In this document: in pieces, positions 33,965 through 43,318 of the stretch
Numbering within the stretch: position 1 is the stretch's first letter
Layout of the letters: each line of letters begins with the position of its first letter
Origin: Occallatibacter savannae
GTDB taxonomy: Bacteria; Acidobacteriota; Terriglobia; Terriglobales; Acidobacteriaceae
Direction of reading: 5' to 3'
Assembly (NCBI RefSeq): GCF_003131205.1
Contig: NZ_QFFY01000004.1
Span: 607,784 to 671,783 of the forward strand
Length of the DNA stretch: 64,000 nt
Made by a program: the position numbers and the translations under genes
The notes under the pieces: generated by a model
What the model saw: the letters and a program-made list of their open reading frames with translations, nothing else
Databases searched by the model: none
What the model was told of the DNA's origin: nothing

Positions 33965-35152
33965 ATGAGGACGCGAAACTGGGTGTGCCTGGCATTGGCG
34001 GCGCTGTGCCTCACCGGCTGCAGCGGGTTCTGGAAAGCATCGTCAAATGGCGGCGGCAGTGGCGGAGGCGGAGGCACTACCCTCAGCAGCGGCAACTTCT
34101 ACGTCATCAATTCAGCCACCAATGAGATCGCCGGGCTCTACGTCAAAGCCGGCACCGTCACCGCGCTCGGCAGCTCCAGCAAACTCGCCGCATCCCCCAT
34201 CGCCGTCACCGTAGCGCCCAACAACGCATTCCTCTACGTCAGCACGCTCGGCGGCATCTTCGTCTACACCATCGACGCAACCTCCGGCCAGCTCACCGTC
34301 GGAAACTCCGGTCAGCCTATCTCCTCCGACCCCGCAACCACCATGCAGGTCGACTCCACAAACTCCTGGCTGGTCGAGGGCTTCTCCGGAACCTCAAATC
34401 TCTTTGCCATCCACGTGAACCCCAGCACGGGAGTGCTCCAGTCGAATCAGGAGCAGCCCGTAGCCCTTCCCAGTTCCGCAATCACCCAGGTCGCCATCTC
34501 GCCCGACAACACCACCGTGCTTGCTGCGCTCGGTTCAGGCGGCACAGCAACCATCCCGTTCAACGCCGCCGGCGCAAATCCGTTTGGCGCCGTTGGCATC
34601 CTCGGCGTCAAAAACACAGGCGGTGCAGCCCTCTCCGTGGCGTTTGACCCCATTCCAACCGGCGCCAATGCGCCGCGCCTCTTCTACATCGGCGAAACCG
34701 TCGCCGTCGGGGCGACCAGCACCGACGCCAACACCGGTGGTCTGCGCGCCTTCACCTACAGCAACAAGCAGGAGATCACCGGCTCCCCCTTCCGCATCAG
34801 CGGCCTCGCTCCCTACGCCATCCTGCCCTTCTCAGGCGGCAGCTACGTTTACGTCCTCAACCGCCAGACGGCAAGCAACAGCACCGGAGTCATCGCCGGC
34901 TTCTCCATCGCCACCACGAACAACGTGCTCGGCCTCACCGCTCTCGGCAGCACCTTCAAAGCAGGCACAAACCCGCAGATGCTCGTCGAAGACAACACTA
35001 AGCAATTCGTCTTCGCCGTCAACTTCGGAGGCAATCCCGATCTCCTCGGCTACACCATCGACACCAAGAACGCTGGCTATCTCGTTCAGTCGATCTCCAG
35101 CCAGACCGGAACCGATCCGGTACAGGCCAACTCCATCGCGGCCGCGCATTGA
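33965..35152 (+). CDS. Beta-propeller lipoprotein (lactonase/YncE-like)
   Basis: A 395-residue protein with a lipoprotein signal ending LCLTGC (C19 lipidated), a glycine-rich linker (about 30-38), and repeated strands of the seven-bladed propeller type: SPIAVTVAPNNAFLYVST, TQVAISPDNTTVLAAL, QMLVEDNTKQFVFAVNFGG. The fold resembles 6-phosphogluconolactonase-like and surface propeller proteins. AAAAGGAG lies just before the ATG. Function is not predictable. Strong serine/threonine content agrees with an extracytoplasmic location. Confidence 0.8.
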   Translation: MRTRNWVCLALAALCLTGCSGFWKASSNGGGSGGGGGTTLSSGNFYVINSATNEIAGLYVKAGTVTALGSSSKLAASPIAVTVAPNNAFLYVSTLGGIFVYTIDATSGQLTVGNSGQPISSDPATTMQVDSTNSWLVEGFSGTSNLFAIHVNPSTGVLQSNQEQPVALPSSAITQVAISPDNTTVLAALGSGGTATIPFNAAGANPFGAVGILGVKNTGGAALSVAFDPIPTGANAPRLFYIGETVAVGATSTDANTGGLRAFTYSNKQEITGSPFRISGLAPYAILPFSGGSYVYVLNRQTASNSTGVIAGFSIATTNNVLGLTALGSTFKAGTNPQMLVEDNTKQFVFAVNFGGNPDLLGYTIDTKNAGYLVQSISSQTGTDPVQANSIAAAH

Positions 35153-35195
35153 TGTAGCGCATTAGATAACCCCGCCTTCTGGGGAGAAGCCAGCC

Positions 35196-36449
35196 TTGCT
35201 GCTATCCTCAGAGAGATCCCCCTTTGCTGTGTTGACGCGATCTCAAAATTGGCCCGTCCCGCTTTTTCGGCGCATCGATGCCAGACTTCCAGTCCTGCTC
35301 CTTGTGTCCTCCCTCCTCTTCGCATCCGGCTGCAAGCATCTCCGCAAAAATAATCGTGAAATGGTCTACGTCGCGGCGCGCCAGATGTATTTGCACGATC
35401 GCGTCGCAGCCGTCTCCAATCGCGTCGGCGAAGTCTCCAACGGTCAGCCACTCGAAGTTCTCGAACACGGACGCCGCTTCCTCCGCGTCAAAACCGATAA
35501 GAATGAAATCGGCTGGATCGAAGAGCGCGCAGTCATCGATGCCGGCGAGTACAAGGCCTTTCAGGATCTCGCCGATCAGCACAAGAAAGACTTCGTCGTA
35601 GCCACCGGCACCCTGCGCGACGATGCCTACCTGCACGTCAGTCCCGGCCGAAACACCGACCGCTTCTACCTGCTCCCCGAGAGCGACAAGCTGCAACTCC
35701 TCGTCCGAGCCTCGGTTCCGAAGGTCGCACCGGGCACCCCCCCGCCGGCGAAGAAAACTCCTCCGCCCGCCCCCGCGTCCACAAAAAGCCCGGCGTCACC
35801 CTCCGCAGAGGCGCCCCCTGAAAAGCCTATAAAGGACGAAGACGAGACCAGGCCCGCGGAGCCTCAGCCCGAAATTCCCATGGAAGACTGGTGGCTCATC
35901 CGCGATGCCCAAGGCCGCGTCGGCTGGCTGACCTCCGGCCGCATCGACGTTGACGTGCCCGACGAAGTGGGCCAGTACGCAGAAGGCCAGCGCATCGTCG
36001 GCGCTTACATACTGATGAAAGTCACGGACCCCGAGGCCGACGTTCCCAATCATCAGGTTCCCGAATACGTCACCGCGATGAGCCCGCCACGCTCCGGCTT
36101 GCCCTTCGACTTCGATCAGATTCGCGTCTTCACCTGGAGCGTCAAGCGCCACCGCTACGAAACCGCATTTCGCATCCGCCCCATTCAGGGCTTCCTGCCG
36201 GTGAAGGTCTCGTCGCAACCCACAGCCGCCGGGACCGAACCGGTCTTCAGCTTCCAGATCGCCGGTACGCCCGACATCTCCATCGACCCCAATACCGGCA
36301 TCGCCAAACCCGCCAGCCTCCGCACCATCACCTACGCCATGCGCGACAACATGGTCCGCCGCGTCGGCCCCGACATGGCTCCCATACCAACCACGCGTAC
36401 TCCGGGCGAAAAGGCAAAAGCCAAAGCCGCCAAAAAGAAGCGCAGGTAG
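35196..36449 (+). CDS. SH3-domain lipoprotein
   Basis: A 417-residue envelope lipoprotein. The TTG at 35196 is the likely start, because GGGGAG sits nine bases before it. The signal has an unusually long N-region and ends LFASGC (C46 lipidated). Two SH3-like segments are visible, about 57-115 (VAARQMYLHDRVAAVSN...GWIEERAVID) and 135-175 (ATGTLRDDAYLHVSPGRNTDRFYLL), the second interrupted by a Pro/Ala-rich linker (about 180-225) before DWWLIRDAQGRVGWLTSGRI. The tail is lysine-rich. Bacterial SH3 domains bind cell wall. It ends nine bases from the convergent flavoprotein gene. Confidence 0.78.
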   Translation: MLLSSERSPFAVLTRSQNWPVPLFRRIDARLPVLLLVSSLLFASGCKHLRKNNREMVYVAARQMYLHDRVAAVSNRVGEVSNGQPLEVLEHGRRFLRVKTDKNEIGWIEERAVIDAGEYKAFQDLADQHKKDFVVATGTLRDDAYLHVSPGRNTDRFYLLPESDKLQLLVRASVPKVAPGTPPPAKKTPPPAPASTKSPASPSAEAPPEKPIKDEDETRPAEPQPEIPMEDWWLIRDAQGRVGWLTSGRIDVDVPDEVGQYAEGQRIVGAYILMKVTDPEADVPNHQVPEYVTAMSPPRSGLPFDFDQIRVFTWSVKRHRYETAFRIRPIQGFLPVKVSSQPTAAGTEPVFSFQIAGTPDISIDPNTGIAKPASLRTITYAMRDNMVRRVGPDMAPIPTTRTPGEKAKAKAAKKKRR

Positions 36450-36458
36450 CCGCGCGAC

Positions 36459-37607
36459 TCACGCCATCGAGACGGATCTCTCGATCCCCGCTTCCATCTT
36501 CGGCAAAGCGCTCTTCGGAATGCGCGTCCGTTCCGCGATCCATCCGATCATCCCTGGCGCCCTCGTCAACACCGCCGGCGCATGCGCGCGTCCGCTCCGC
36601 GTCACCATCGCGCGCGACAACAGCGTCGCCAATCGCATCCCCCGCTGCAGATCATTCCGCAGTCGCGCAAGGTACTCCTCCGGTGCTCTCCCCCTCAGGA
36701 ACATCTCCGCCGCAAGTTCCCCGCTATGCAGCGCGATCGACATCCCATCTCCGGTGAACGACGGAATCACCGCAGCCTGATCTCCAATCCTCCAGATCCC
36801 GTCAGCCTGTTTCGCGATATAGCCATAAGGGATCGGCGAGATCGCCAGCGGCTTCGGCCAGCATTGCGCGCCTTCGCGCAGAGTCTCCGCTACCCCAGGA
36901 CACTCCTCGCAAATCGCCCGCACCATCTCCGCCCAGCCGCCCAGCTCCGCCACCCGCCGCCGCCGCACCACAAAACACAAGTTCGCCCTGTCGTCCTCAA
37001 CCAGCGCGATTCCGCCATAGCCGTCACGAAAAAGGAAAAGTTCCATCGCTCGCCGGATCGCATCCGTCGACCGCTGCGTAAGTCGCCAATGCATCTTGAA
37101 CCCGACGAGATCTCGATGGGTCCCCGCGCCCCGCGCATGTTCAGCCACGTCGTGCTTTCCCGTCGCGAGAAACACGTGGCGAGCGTCCATCGCCTCTCCA
37201 TAGAGTACGCGTACCGAGAACCCATCGTGACGCGCAGCCACTCTCTCCACAAACGCTCCGCGGCGCACCTCGCATCCGGCAGCAGCAGCCTTCGCCAGCA
37301 GAGCCTCGTCGAGAACCCGACGCGACAACGACATCGCCGCAAACGGCAGCTTCACCTGCACTGACCCCGATCCGCTGTGAACACGCACCCTCTCGATCGC
37401 ATGCGCGCCCAGTGCCCGCGCATCCACGCCGGCTCTCTCCAGATATCCAAGCGCCTCCGCGCTGAGAAACTCCCCGCAAACCTTGTCGTGCGGCCCACGC
37501 TGCTTCTCCAGCAGCAGCACCTCACGGCCCGCAGCCGCAAGCCTCAGCGCCGCCATCGAGCCCGCCAGCCCGCCGCCAATCACCACGTGATCCACTGCAC
37601 CGCTCAT
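36459..37607 (-). CDS. FAD-dependent oxidoreductase of the type III PKS cassette
   Basis: A 382-residue flavoprotein of the geranylgeranyl-reductase/PHBH-like group. The FAD fold is VVIGGGLAGSMAALRLA (about 8-24), followed by KVCGEFLSAEAL, and the second FAD motif is WRIGDQAAVIPSFTGDGMSIAL. It is the third gene of a tightly coupled set: its ATG overlaps the methyltransferase stop by four bases. In Streptomyces srsABC a flavoprotein hydroxylase acts on the resorcinol ring made by the type III PKS. A similar ring hydroxylation, or a reduction, is the likely role here. Confidence 0.85.
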   Translation of the reverse strand: MSGAVDHVVIGGGLAGSMAALRLAAAGREVLLLEKQRGPHDKVCGEFLSAEALGYLERAGVDARALGAHAIERVRVHSGSGSVQVKLPFAAMSLSRRVLDEALLAKAAAAGCEVRRGAFVERVAARHDGFSVRVLYGEAMDARHVFLATGKHDVAEHARGAGTHRDLVGFKMHWRLTQRSTDAIRRAMELFLFRDGYGGIALVEDDRANLCFVVRRRRVAELGGWAEMVRAICEECPGVAETLREGAQCWPKPLAISPIPYGYIAKQADGIWRIGDQAAVIPSFTGDGMSIALHSGELAAEMFLRGRAPEEYLARLRNDLQRGMRLATLLSRAMVTRSGRAHAPAVLTRAPGMIGWIAERTRIPKSALPKMEAGIERSVSMA

Positions 37608-38344
37608 CGCCTCACCGCCGGCTTCGTTCTCCCTACGCAGAGCCGTGCCGGCACAAAACCCTCGATGCGAACATCACCCGCACCAAGCCCCGCCGCCGAG
37701 CACATCCTCCGCCAATCATCCTCAACAAAGGCCCGCGCAATCGACACCGGGCCATCGTGCTGAACAAACCGATGCAGGTGAGCCACCCTCGCAAAAGCCT
37801 TGAACAGCCCGTAGGGAACCGATGCCCGGGACAAGTCGTTGATGAACCACCCGGTCCGAGCCGTCCGTTCCATCCAGCCCAGAAAGCGCACGATCTCGTC
37901 CTCTTCCAGATGGTGCGTGAAGAGGGAACTCACAATGATGTCCACGGGTCGATCGAACTTCAGCGCAAACACGTCCGATGCAATCCACCGTATCCTGCTC
38001 CGCGCCGGACTCGCCTCTCTCGCAATCGCAATCGTATCCGGATTCAGATCGCATCCCGTTAATGCAACCTCCAGGTTGCGCTGTTGTGCCCACCGCTCGA
38101 TCCGCCGCAAGCTGTCGCCGTACCCGCATCCCACATCCAGAATGTGAACTGCCCGCCCGCTACTTCGCAGCTCCAGCGAGTCCAGCCATTTCAGAGTCGG
38201 CCTGTACGCCAGAAACCAGCGGTTCACGCGCGCCAGATCCTTGAGGCACGCACGCATCTCCTCGCGCGAGCACGGTTCGTCCATCAACTCCGGAAATTCC
38301 GCCAGATCCGCGCGGCGGCTCAGGTCCGGCGCTTCAGGCGGCAT
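37604..38344 (-). CDS. SAM-dependent methyltransferase of the type III PKS cassette
   Basis: A 246-residue class I methyltransferase. The SAM-binding loop is VHILDVGCGYGDSLRRIE (about 67-84), with GCDLNPDTI as the second motif and DIIVSSLFTHHLEEDEIVRFL as the post-I region. The N-terminus is rich in charged residues and may bind a partner. It overlaps the upstream PKS gene by 11 bases and the downstream flavoprotein by four. By analogy with SrsB it may methylate the phenolic product. Confidence 0.85.
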   Translation of the reverse strand: MPPEAPDLSRRADLAEFPELMDEPCSREEMRACLKDLARVNRWFLAYRPTLKWLDSLELRSSGRAVHILDVGCGYGDSLRRIERWAQQRNLEVALTGCDLNPDTIAIAREASPARSRIRWIASDVFALKFDRPVDIIVSSLFTHHLEEDEIVRFLGWMERTARTGWFINDLSRASVPYGLFKAFARVAHLHRFVQHDGPVSIARAFVEDDWRRMCSAAGLGAGDVRIEGFVPARLCVGRTKPAVRR

Positions 38345-39404
38345 GGAAGAGCATCGTCTCCGCCGTCACTCCCGGTCCGAACGACATTGCGCATCCGCGC
38401 TGTCCCGTGCTCGCTGCCCGCAGCACATTCTCCAGAACAAACATCACCGTCGCCGACGACATGTTGCCGAATCGCGCCAGGATGTCGCGCGAATGCCGCA
38501 GCGCCTCCTCCGGAAGTGCGAGCCCCTTCTCGACGGCATCCAGCACCGTCCGGCCACCCGGATGCACTGCCCACAGATCGAATTTGAGAGGATCCTCTCC
38601 CCGCGTGATGTGAGGCCCAATCTCCCTCATCGCCCGCGAAATCTCCGCCGGCACCTGCCCGGAGAGAAACATGTCGAACCCGCCCTCGCGAATCTTCCAC
38701 GTGATCAGGTGGCTTGTCTCCGGGATCCTCAGCGCGAGAAAGCTGTCAATTGCCAGCCCTGTTGGCCGCGCGCTCACCAGGCACGCAGCGCACCCATCCG
38801 CGAACAGCAGATACGAAAGCATCTGCTCCAGATTCTGCGTCTCCTGCAGATGCAGCGTACACAGTTCCAGGTTCAGGATCAGCACCACCGACTCCGGCTC
38901 AGAACGAACAATGTGATGCGCCGACTTCAGCGCATTGATCGCCGCATAGCATCCCATGAACCCGATCATCGTGCGCTCGACCGAAGGATTCAGCCCCAGA
39001 TGATTCACAATGTCGTAGTCCAGCCCCGGCGCGTACAGTCCCGTGCACGAAGTCACAATCACGTGCGTCACTGCCTGACGCTCCTCGCTCGACAGCGCCA
39101 GCTTGTTCAGCGCGCACGAGGCCAGCTGCGGCGCGAACTTCTCAAACGTCTCCATCCGCCGCGCCGTCCCCGGAAAATTTCCGGTCGCATACAGGTCTTC
39201 CGCATCCCTCCACTGCCCGTTCTCGCACGCAATCGGTTGCAAGAACGAATACCGATGCTCGATCGCCGACATCCGCGCCATACGCTTGAACAGCGAGCGC
39301 TGCGTGCCTTCCGGCATCATCCCCTCTGCAAAAGCAACAAACGAGCGATGCACATCATGCGGCGGGACCGAGCTGGCGATTCGATTGATGTAAGCAGTGG
39401 TCAC
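38334..39404 (-). CDS. Type III polyketide synthase (chalcone/alkylresorcinol synthase family)
   Basis: A 356-residue thiolase-fold enzyme that extends an acyl-CoA starter with malonyl-CoA and cyclises the product. The catalytic triad is intact: C152 in GFMGCYAAINA, H281 in WAVHPGGRTVLDAVE and N314 in FGNMSSATVMFVL. The start is taken as GTG 39404, five bases after GAGG. Another GTG two codons earlier is possible. It heads a cassette of PKS, methyltransferase and flavoprotein with overlapping stops and starts. Products of such cassettes are usually alkyl-resorcinols, pyrones or quinones. The starter unit cannot be read from sequence. Confidence 0.93.
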   Translation of the reverse strand: MTTAYINRIASSVPPHDVHRSFVAFAEGMMPEGTQRSLFKRMARMSAIEHRYSFLQPIACENGQWRDAEDLYATGNFPGTARRMETFEKFAPQLASCALNKLALSSEERQAVTHVIVTSCTGLYAPGLDYDIVNHLGLNPSVERTMIGFMGCYAAINALKSAHHIVRSEPESVVLILNLELCTLHLQETQNLEQMLSYLLFADGCAACLVSARPTGLAIDSFLALRIPETSHLITWKIREGGFDMFLSGQVPAEISRAMREIGPHITRGEDPLKFDLWAVHPGGRTVLDAVEKGLALPEEALRHSRDILARFGNMSSATVMFVLENVLRAASTGQRGCAMSFGPGVTAETMLFHAA

Positions 39405-39547
39405 ATGCACCTCGTTGTGTGGGATTCAGGGCCTAAGAGATTGTTAGATTCCAACCGGCCCCCTCGTGTCATCTGAATGTAAATCCGGTTTCAGCGGATC
39501 GTCGCATCATTAACCAGCTGTTCAATCCGTGAATAATCATCCGATAT

Positions 39548-41422
39548 TCACCATTGCACCCCGGGATAGAGGCTTGGCCATCGATACGTGTGAAACTGAT
39601 CCCCGCTCGGCGTCGCCCCTTGCCACACAACCTGCGTCGCATCCGGATTCAGCTCCTGCGCAAAACCACCATTCACCGTCGACCCGAAATTTGTGTGAAT
39701 GTCTCCATTTGCAAGCAACTCCGCATTCCCGCCAAAAAACGTGAAGAAACTCGGCGGCGGCGTGTAATGCTTCGCCAGCGTCGCCGTCATGTTCCCCTCA
39801 TTCAACTCCAGCACGGGGACTGTAGAGTAGCAGTCCGCACTCGTCGGCGCGAGCGGCTTGCAACTCACCTGCCTTCCGGGAAACATCCGGTCGTTCCCGT
39901 TATCCATCATCCCCAGCCGGTATACCCCCGTCGTATGCGGCGAGAAGAAGCTCAAGCCATGCTGTGCATAAAACCAATCCGTAGGATCAGCGCCGCCCAA
40001 CAGCTTGAAGTCGCCACCCTCTCCCAGCCGCCACATCACCGCACCCGATCCCTGCCCATCCTGAAAATTGATCTTTATCACCCAGTTCTGGTGCCGGATC
40101 GACAGAAGCAGGTTGTGGTCATCGCTCGAATAGAGCAGTCCGTTCGAATGCGTCCAGTCCGGAAAGTTCATCGGGTGCCGATGGATGTCCAGATGATCGA
40201 ACGTATTCCACACCCAGTCGGGATTCCCACTCTCGTCCACATCGACAATCGCATCTCCCAATACCGGCGTCACCCCCGGGTACCCCGGCAGATCCGTATA
40301 GCTCTTCCGGTAGTCCGTCAACATCACCCAGTGCCCGTTCGGCAGTGCCACCACGCTGTGATGAAAGCCTCTGAAGTTGTAGACATTCCCGTCACCATCC
40401 CGCAGGTTCGAACCCGCCAGCTTCTGATTCAGCTGATCCATCGTGAGACTTCGCACCGTGTTGCCCGCCAGGTCGATCTCCCGGATCTCATTCACCAGCC
40501 CCACAGTGTTCGTCACCGTAATGGATGACAGATACGAAATCAGCATCAGCATGTCCCCATTAGGCAGCTGCTGGATGCCCTGGATCAAATCCGCAACCGA
40601 CCCCTGGTACTGATACGTCCAGATCACGTTTCCATCCAGATCCGTCGCAAAAGCCTGCAGCACATTCGACGGAATTGCCGTATTCCACATCTCGATGCCC
40701 GGTTGCGGTGTCGCTCCATTCGCGGTCGTCGCCTTCACCGCCGTTGTCGGCCCCGCCGCCCCCGTCGTGCACGTATGATCGGCATCGGTGTGCGTCGCGC
40801 CGTTATTCAGCACAACCCGCGCGCGCATGTGGTACACCGTCTTCGCCATCATGCCCGCTACCAGCACCCTCACCGGCCCGCCGTTCGCCCCACTCGCGAC
40901 CTGCCACGTGTTCCGCCCGTAATCCGTCGTCTTCCCAAACTCCACCGCGACCTTCCCCGGCAGCGGCAGCTTGATCGAGTAGGCCGCCACCAGCGGGCTG
41001 CCCGTCACGTCGGGACACGACACCTGCGCCGCAGGCATCAACGCCACCACAGCCGTCGCATAATCCCGCTCCGGATCCGACGCAAGCGCCGCCGTCACCG
41101 AAATATTGGTCCCCTGCGCCACCACTGACGGAGCAACGTAGTTCCCCGCGCCATCGATTTTGCCCGTCTCCCGCTTCCCGCCCGCCGCAGCGTTGACGAG
41201 CCACTCAATGGCCCCGCCGCTCGACGACGATGCTGTGAATTGAAATTTCTGGCCCGGCGCCAGCGCCACATACGTGGGCGAAATCGTCACACTCCCGCTC
41301 TGGCTCGGTGTCCCCGGCCCCGACGGCGCCTGCGCATGTGGATTGATCCAGTACCCGCATCCGCCCAGCGCCACGGCGACCGCAAGCAGAGCGAGCATTA
41401 CCAGAAAACGGCGGACCCGCAT
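39548..41422 (-). CDS. Arylsulfotransferase-like (ASST) lipoprotein with an N-terminal Ig-like domain
   Basis: A secreted protein of about 624 residues with a lipoprotein signal ending VALGGC (about residue 22). Residues of about 45-130 form a Big_2-like immunoglobulin domain (VTISPTYVALAPGQKFQFTA), common in acidobacterial surface proteins. The rest matches the ASST propeller family: PGIEMWNTAIPSNVLQAFATDLDGNVIWTY, FRGFHHSVVALPNGHWVML, VDESGNPDWVWNTFDHLDIHRHP, HSNGLLYSSDDHNLLLSIRHQNWVIKI. ASSTs move sulfate between phenols without PAPS. ATG 41422 with AGGGG upstream is preferred to the ATG at 41446. It lies upstream of the PKS cassette on the same strand, 143 bases away. Confidence 0.85.
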   Translation of the reverse strand: MRVRRFLVMLALLAVAVALGGCGYWINPHAQAPSGPGTPSQSGSVTISPTYVALAPGQKFQFTASSSSGGAIEWLVNAAAGGKRETGKIDGAGNYVAPSVVAQGTNISVTAALASDPERDYATAVVALMPAAQVSCPDVTGSPLVAAYSIKLPLPGKVAVEFGKTTDYGRNTWQVASGANGGPVRVLVAGMMAKTVYHMRARVVLNNGATHTDADHTCTTGAAGPTTAVKATTANGATPQPGIEMWNTAIPSNVLQAFATDLDGNVIWTYQYQGSVADLIQGIQQLPNGDMLMLISYLSSITVTNTVGLVNEIREIDLAGNTVRSLTMDQLNQKLAGSNLRDGDGNVYNFRGFHHSVVALPNGHWVMLTDYRKSYTDLPGYPGVTPVLGDAIVDVDESGNPDWVWNTFDHLDIHRHPMNFPDWTHSNGLLYSSDDHNLLLSIRHQNWVIKINFQDGQGSGAVMWRLGEGGDFKLLGGADPTDWFYAQHGLSFFSPHTTGVYRLGMMDNGNDRMFPGRQVSCKPLAPTSADCYSTVPVLELNEGNMTATLAKHYTPPPSFFTFFGGNAELLANGDIHTNFGSTVNGGFAQELNPDATQVVWQGATPSGDQFHTYRWPSLYPGVQW

Positions 41423-41539
41423 TCCGCCCCTAGGGGAAGATCTCATCAGGTACTCTGAACCTATTCGCGAAGAGAAATAAGCGACCGTGGGCCCTGCTGA
41501 AGCTATGGACGGTTCGCACCATCGGAAAGGTGCCTTGCC

Positions 41540-43147
41540 CTACGCCTTTTTGCCCCGCCCATTCGACGCTGCCGGCTCCTTCGGCGTCAGCTCCGCCCGC
41601 TTGCGCAGCTCGTGCTCCACCACCTTCAGCATCTCCGACTCCGGCGCCGGCTTGCCCGTCCAGATCTCAAACTGACGCGCCCCCTGCTGCACAAACATCT
41701 CCAGCCCCGTCACCACCGGAATCCCCCGCGACTTCGCCAGCTTCAGCAGCGGCGTCTCCAGCGGGTTGTACACCATGTCGAACACGAGCCCTGCGTTCAG
41801 CTCGTTTTCGGCTATCGGCATCGCCTGCTTGAATCCCGCCATCCCGCACGGGGTCGCATTGATCATCACGTCGAATCTCTGCTTCCCCAGTAGCTCATGC
41901 TTCAGCGACTTCGCCTTCGCCTGCCGCGCCAGCGTCACCGCATGTTCATGCGTGCGATTCACCACCAGCACTTCCGCGCCCTGCTCCACCAGCCCGAACA
42001 CCGCGGCCCGCGCCGCGCCGCCCGCACCCAGCACCGCCACCCGCGCCCCCTTCAGCTTTAGCCTCCGCTCCAGGGGACGCACAATTCCAGCCACATCTGT
42101 GTTGAACCCGTAGAGCTTTCCGTCCGCCCCCATCCGCAGCGTATTGCACGCGCCAATCTTTGCCGTCAGCGGATCCGTGTTCGCCAGATGCGGCAACACC
42201 TCCGTCTTCAGCGGCATTGTCACCGCGCACCCCGCCAGCGGCAGCTCAGCCGCCAGCGTCAGCAGATCCTGCACCGACTTCGCCTTCAGCGGCAGCAGAA
42301 TCGCGTTCAAATTCTCTCGCCGGAACGCGGCATTCTGCAGCAGCGGCGAAAGCGAGTGGCCTATCGGATTGCCCGCAACTCCGAAAATCCGTGTCGCCGG
42401 ATCCAGATGCTCCAGCCGGTACAGATCCCTGAGCGTTTCAGCCGTCACCTGCCCCGGAGCCGTCTCCGCACCCTCTGCCCACGATGCAAACGTGAACGCC
42501 GCCCCGGCCCGCGGACCGAGTATCCGGCTCACCAGCCCCTCTTCGCCCATCGCGATGCCGACCACATGCGAGCTAACCGAGCGATCCTCGATCAGCCGCA
42601 GCACCGCTAGATTGTCCGCCAGGCTCTTGGCCGTCGACACCACTTTCACGAAATCCGGCTTGAATGCCTCAATGCGCTCCGCAGCCTGCTCCAAACCCTT
42701 CGTCCGCGTGAAGTCATGAAAACTCACCAGCAAAGCCGCTCCGGCAGCCCTCAGCTTCGCCACCTGGCCCGACTTCGCCTCCTCCGCCGACTCCACCTCG
42801 AGATCCACGATCTGGCAGCCGCATTGCGCCGCCTTCGTCAAAATCTCCAGCTCCGCCGCCAGCGGCCCGTCAAACATCCCCCCGTGAGCCTTGCGCCGGC
42901 AGGTCGCAATCACCGTCACGTCCTTGTGCTCGGCCAGAAACTGCTTCACGTAGGGCAGGGCATTCGCCGGCTTCGCCACCGAATCCAGCCGCAGCTCCAG
43001 GAACTTGAAATCCTTCCAGGCTGCCTCTGCCCGATCCATCAGCTCAGCCGGCGTCTTCCCCTGAATCGCAACACACATCTTCCCCAGCCTCAGGCGGGGA
43101 AGCGCTGGAGCGACAGGCGGCGGCGCTGGTGCAATCGCGTGCGTCAT
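41540..43147 (-). CDS. aroDE: Bifunctional 3-dehydroquinate dehydratase (type I)/shikimate dehydrogenase
   Basis: A 535-residue fusion that catalyses shikimate steps 3 and 4. The N-terminal domain (about 22-245) is a type I dehydratase with the Schiff-base lysine K168 (FVKVVSTA) and the partner histidine H144 (VSFHDF). The C-terminal domain (about 252-520) is AroE with GNPIGHSLSPLLQNAAF, catalytic K314 (TMPLKTEV) and D351 (GFNTDVAG), and the NADP loop VAVLGAGGAARAA (about 370-383). Plants, chlamydiae and some other lineages have the same fusion. It shares an upstream region with the divergent PadR gene. Confidence 0.94.
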   Translation of the reverse strand: MTHAIAPAPPPVAPALPRLRLGKMCVAIQGKTPAELMDRAEAAWKDFKFLELRLDSVAKPANALPYVKQFLAEHKDVTVIATCRRKAHGGMFDGPLAAELEILTKAAQCGCQIVDLEVESAEEAKSGQVAKLRAAGAALLVSFHDFTRTKGLEQAAERIEAFKPDFVKVVSTAKSLADNLAVLRLIEDRSVSSHVVGIAMGEEGLVSRILGPRAGAAFTFASWAEGAETAPGQVTAETLRDLYRLEHLDPATRIFGVAGNPIGHSLSPLLQNAAFRRENLNAILLPLKAKSVQDLLTLAAELPLAGCAVTMPLKTEVLPHLANTDPLTAKIGACNTLRMGADGKLYGFNTDVAGIVRPLERRLKLKGARVAVLGAGGAARAAVFGLVEQGAEVLVVNRTHEHAVTLARQAKAKSLKHELLGKQRFDVMINATPCGMAGFKQAMPIAENELNAGLVFDMVYNPLETPLLKLAKSRGIPVVTGLEMFVQQGARQFEIWTGKPAPESEMLKVVEHELRKRAELTPKEPAASNGRGKKA

Positions 43148-43278
43148 TTTCGTTCAATTGACGCATCTTAGTTGCACTTGGTTTCGTATGCAACAGCAAC
43201 ATAAGACCTTCCGTAACCGTCAGTGCTCCGCGACCGGTTCTCCAGCCTTTCCCGCCGCCCCATTCGTCACAAATCAGA

Positions 43279-43307
43279 TTGACCCGATACTTAGATATCT
43301 ATATAAA
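43279..43307 (+). promoter_or_regulatory. Near-consensus sigma70 promoter with a palindrome, in front of PadR
   Basis: TTGACC (43279-43284), a 17-base spacer and TATAAA (43302-43307). The spacer ends in the perfect 10-base palindrome TAGATATCTA (43292-43301), directly abutting the -10 box, an ideal place for an autorepressor such as PadR. The ATG at 43319 is only 11 bases past the -10, so the leader would be about five bases. Confidence 0.75.
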
Positions 43308-43318
43308 GACTTCTGAGT

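Noticed and set aside
42160..42719. Plus-strand frames over aroDE
   Set aside because: Serine/alanine/proline-rich shadows of the fusion gene.
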